From positions 1,302,001 to 1,366,000 of the forward strand of contig NZ_CP025003.1 of the NCBI RefSeq assembly GCF_002812485.1: DNA of 64,000 nt, written 5' to 3'. Each line of letters opens with the position of its first letter. Positions within the stretch are counted from its first letter, which is position 1. Shown piece after piece: positions 62,218 to 64,000 of the stretch. Under the pieces are notes generated by a model that had not been told where the DNA came from, did no database searches, and was given only the letters and a program-made list of their open reading frames with translations. A program made the translations under genes and the position numbers. This stretch comes from Dickeya fangzhongdai. GTDB lineage: Bacteria > Pseudomonadota > Gammaproteobacteria > Enterobacterales > Enterobacteriaceae.

Positions 62218-64000
62218 TTACTCATATTGTTGGCCACCGGGCTGCAGCAATGCTGTGACAAAACCTTCGATCTGCTGAAGGTTGGCTTCTATCTGCGCGC
62301 GATCCTGGGTGGTAATAAGCTTTTCCAGCGCTTCACATAACTGCTTGCCGGGATGAAGATTCAGCATGGCAAAGACACCTTTCAGGCGGTGTGCTGTTTG
62401 CGCAAGTGACAAAAAATCGCCATCTTGGGTCTCAGTATATAGTCTCTTTAAATCCTCCGGTACTGTATCAACAAACAAGGAATAGTAGTCACTGTTGCGT
62501 AACTGACGGACATAGAAGCCGATATCGTCCTGCTCTTCAGGCAGGGGATCGTCCGGAGAAGTATCCAGTTGCTGTTCGATCAGTTTCAGCAGACCTTCCA
62601 GCAGTAACTGGCTGACATTGTAGTTGGTACGCAGGCGGCGATGCCCCAGCGGCACCAGCATCGTATCGTCGCTGGTCACCAGCAAGGTATCGTCGGCCAT
62701 CCGGCTGGGATCGTCGGTAATCGTGATTTCCGCATCCTGACTCACTAGTCGTTCGTCATATACCACGACATCCGCGCCCCAGTTGCTCACCATACGGCTA
62801 ACAATGGTACGTACCTCATCCGAGGTAATGTTCAGGAGTAGCGTGATGTCGTCCAATAATTTCTCATCTTCTTCCGCAGGCAGCGGGTCCGGCTGCATTT
62901 TCAAGGTCAGCACGTACTGGGTGCCGAGTCCTGGTCGACTGTTGATTTGCAGTTGACCCCCTAGTTTGTTGCAGAGTTGATTGCATAGAAATAGGGTTAA
63001 TCCGGAATTGTGCCGGAAGCGATCGGATAGCGGCGTGGTAGCGAACGGATGCACCAGATTGTCCCGCTCCATACCGGAAATATCGGTGCCGGTATCGCTA
63101 ATGCGGATCAGCAACTGCTCGGGGGTATGCGCCGAAGGCTCGCAGGACAGGGTGATCTTGCCGTAGTCGGTATTGGTGATGGAGTAGTCCAGCAGCAGCG
63201 ACAAGGTTTTCTTCAGCAATTCGCTGTCGCCCAGATAGGTCTGGCGCGGGTCGAGCTTGTAATGATTGAACAGCTTCAACCCTTTTTGCTGGATACGCGG
63301 CAGCAATTCCAGCATCAAATCGTCAATCAGCGTCAGCGGTGAAAACGAGTCATGGACCAGATGCCATTCCACCGTTTCCAGTCGCGCCTGCAGGGCGATG
63401 TTTTCCATCAGACGGATGGCGCCGCTGGTTTCGGCGATCAGCGCCTGAATCGTTTTCTGCTGCTCTGGCGGGTTGCCGGTTTTGCGCAGCGTCAGCGCCA
63501 ACTGGTGTACGGCGGACAGCGGTTGCTTAAACTCCTGGCTCAGGTTGCGGAACAGGCGTTTGCGAACCGAGACGTTTTTGTCGAATTCCCGCTGCGCCAG
63601 CTGCAGCTTTTTGGTAATCAATATTTCCTGATCCTGTTCGCGCAGCAGGAACAGGCACAGCGACGGCGTGTGCTGGCTGTGGAACACGCGCACCTCGTAC
63701 ATCTCGTTATCCACCGTGGCCTGAATAACGCCCTGATGCTCCTCCGCCAGAGTGGAGATTTTCTTCAGGCTGAGGTGCGGGTATAACCGTTCCGCCAGCG
63801 CGTTCGCCACCATCACCTTGTTGTTGCTGAAATCGTAAACCAGCACCCCGACCGGGATGCGGCTGACGATCTCGCCGTACATTCGCTGTTGTTCTTTCAG
63901 GTGATGGGACAGGTCATCCTTCGGCCGGGCGTAGTAGCGCCGCAACGCGTAGACCCCCATCAGCGAGATAGCCAGCAATGCCAGATTGAGCGCAATCACC
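62218..64000 (-). CDS. rcsD: Phosphotransfer protein RcsD (N-terminal part outside the window)
   Basis: Membrane phosphorelay intermediate between RcsC and RcsB. About 594 codons are present and the frame runs off the right edge. E. coli RcsD has 890 residues, so about the first 300 (first membrane helix and periplasmic domain) are missing. The second membrane segment is at the edge (ALNLALLAISLMGVYALRRYY). Next come a degenerate kinase region in which QEFKQPLSAVHQL stands where a histidine box would be, and a C-terminal HPt domain with the phosphorylated His in AQTAHRLKGVFAML. Confidence 0.96.
   Translation of the reverse strand, partial: VIALNLALLAISLMGVYALRRYYARPKDDLSHHLKEQQRMYGEIVSRIPVGVLVYDFSNNKVMVANALAERLYPHLSLKKISTLAEEHQGVIQATVDNEMYEVRVFHSQHTPSLCLFLLREQDQEILITKKLQLAQREFDKNVSVRKRLFRNLSQEFKQPLSAVHQLALTLRKTGNPPEQQKTIQALIAETSGAIRLMENIALQARLETVEWHLVHDSFSPLTLIDDLMLELLPRIQQKGLKLFNHYKLDPRQTYLGDSELLKKTLSLLLDYSITNTDYGKITLSCEPSAHTPEQLLIRISDTGTDISGMERDNLVHPFATTPLSDRFRHNSGLTLFLCNQLCNKLGGQLQINSRPGLGTQYVLTLKMQPDPLPAEEDEKLLDDITLLLNITSDEVRTIVSRMVSNWGADVVVYDERLVSQDAEITITDDPSRMADDTLLVTSDDTMLVPLGHRRLRTNYNVSQLLLEGLLKLIEQQLDTSPDDPLPEEQDDIGFYVRQLRNSDYYSLFVDTVPEDLKRLYTETQDGDFLSLAQTAHRLKGVFAMLNLHPGKQLCEALEKLITTQDRAQIEANLQQIEGFVTALLQPGGQQYE

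Overview
The window is chromosomal DNA of a soft-rot enterobacterium, most likely Dickeya (Pectobacteriaceae). Most proteins read as close relatives of the E. coli proteins. The pattern of extra genes fits a pectinolytic plant pathogen: a secreted GH28 pectinase behind a KdgR-type operator, RsmS (YbaM), MiaE, a Hha/YmoA-TomB pair and a methyl-accepting chemotaxis protein. The genus is inferred from recognition; no search was run. The window opens inside hupB, which lacks only its start codon, and closes inside rcsD, which lacks its N-terminal third.

Layout. 1-13.5 kb holds hupB, ppiD, ybaV, queC, a Cds1-like cysteine desulfhydrase divergent from decR, mdlAB, glnK-amtB (sigma-54/NtrC), tesB, ybaY, atl (ybaZ) and the 4.5S RNA gene ffs. 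13.8-20.7 kb holds hha-tomB, the zinc-independent ribosomal protein pair rpmE2-rpmJ2 under a Zur-type operator, and acrAB divergent from acrR around an AcrR-type operator. 20.8-38.2 kb holds mscK, rsmS, priC, miaE, ybaN, apt, dnaX (with its frameshift signal), ybaB, recR, htpG (sigma-32 promoter), adk, hemH, ybaL and ushA. 38.2-43.8 kb is the accessory stretch. It is AT-rich in part and carries a small secreted cysteine-containing protein, unknown ORFs, a 208-bp palindromic mobile-type repeat, an MCP and the KdgR-controlled pectinase. 43.9-50.3 kb holds ybaK, ybaP, copA/cueR, an NfeD-family gene and qmcA. At about 50.3 kb the gene order jumps to what in E. coli is the nrd-gyrA-rcs region: yfaE, nrdB, nrdA, ubiG, gyrA, rcsC, rcsB and rcsD.

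How the genes work together. Several complete modules with their switches are visible: nitrogen sensing and ammonium uptake (glnK-amtB), multidrug efflux (acrR/acrAB), copper export and sensing (cueR/copA), aerobic ribonucleotide reduction with its cofactor-maintenance ferredoxin (nrdAB-yfaE, NrdR boxes), the Rcs envelope-stress phosphorelay, replication and recombination (dnaX-ybaB-recR, priC, gyrA), cysteine/H2S control (decR with the Cds1-like enzyme) and pectin use.

The most interesting reading is in copA. After its second metal-binding domain it carries a full set of -1 frameshift signals: an SD-like AGGAG, the heptamer C CCA AAA, and an 11-bp perfect stem. A slip would stop two codons later and release a 140-residue two-domain soluble copper-binding protein. 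E. coli copA is known to make a one-domain chaperone by a frameshift after its first domain; here the signal appears to sit after the second. Downstream in the same gene is a His/Asp-rich linker built from 18-bp tandem repeats. Short 15-18-bp tandem arrays also occur in and after ubiG and between recR and htpG.
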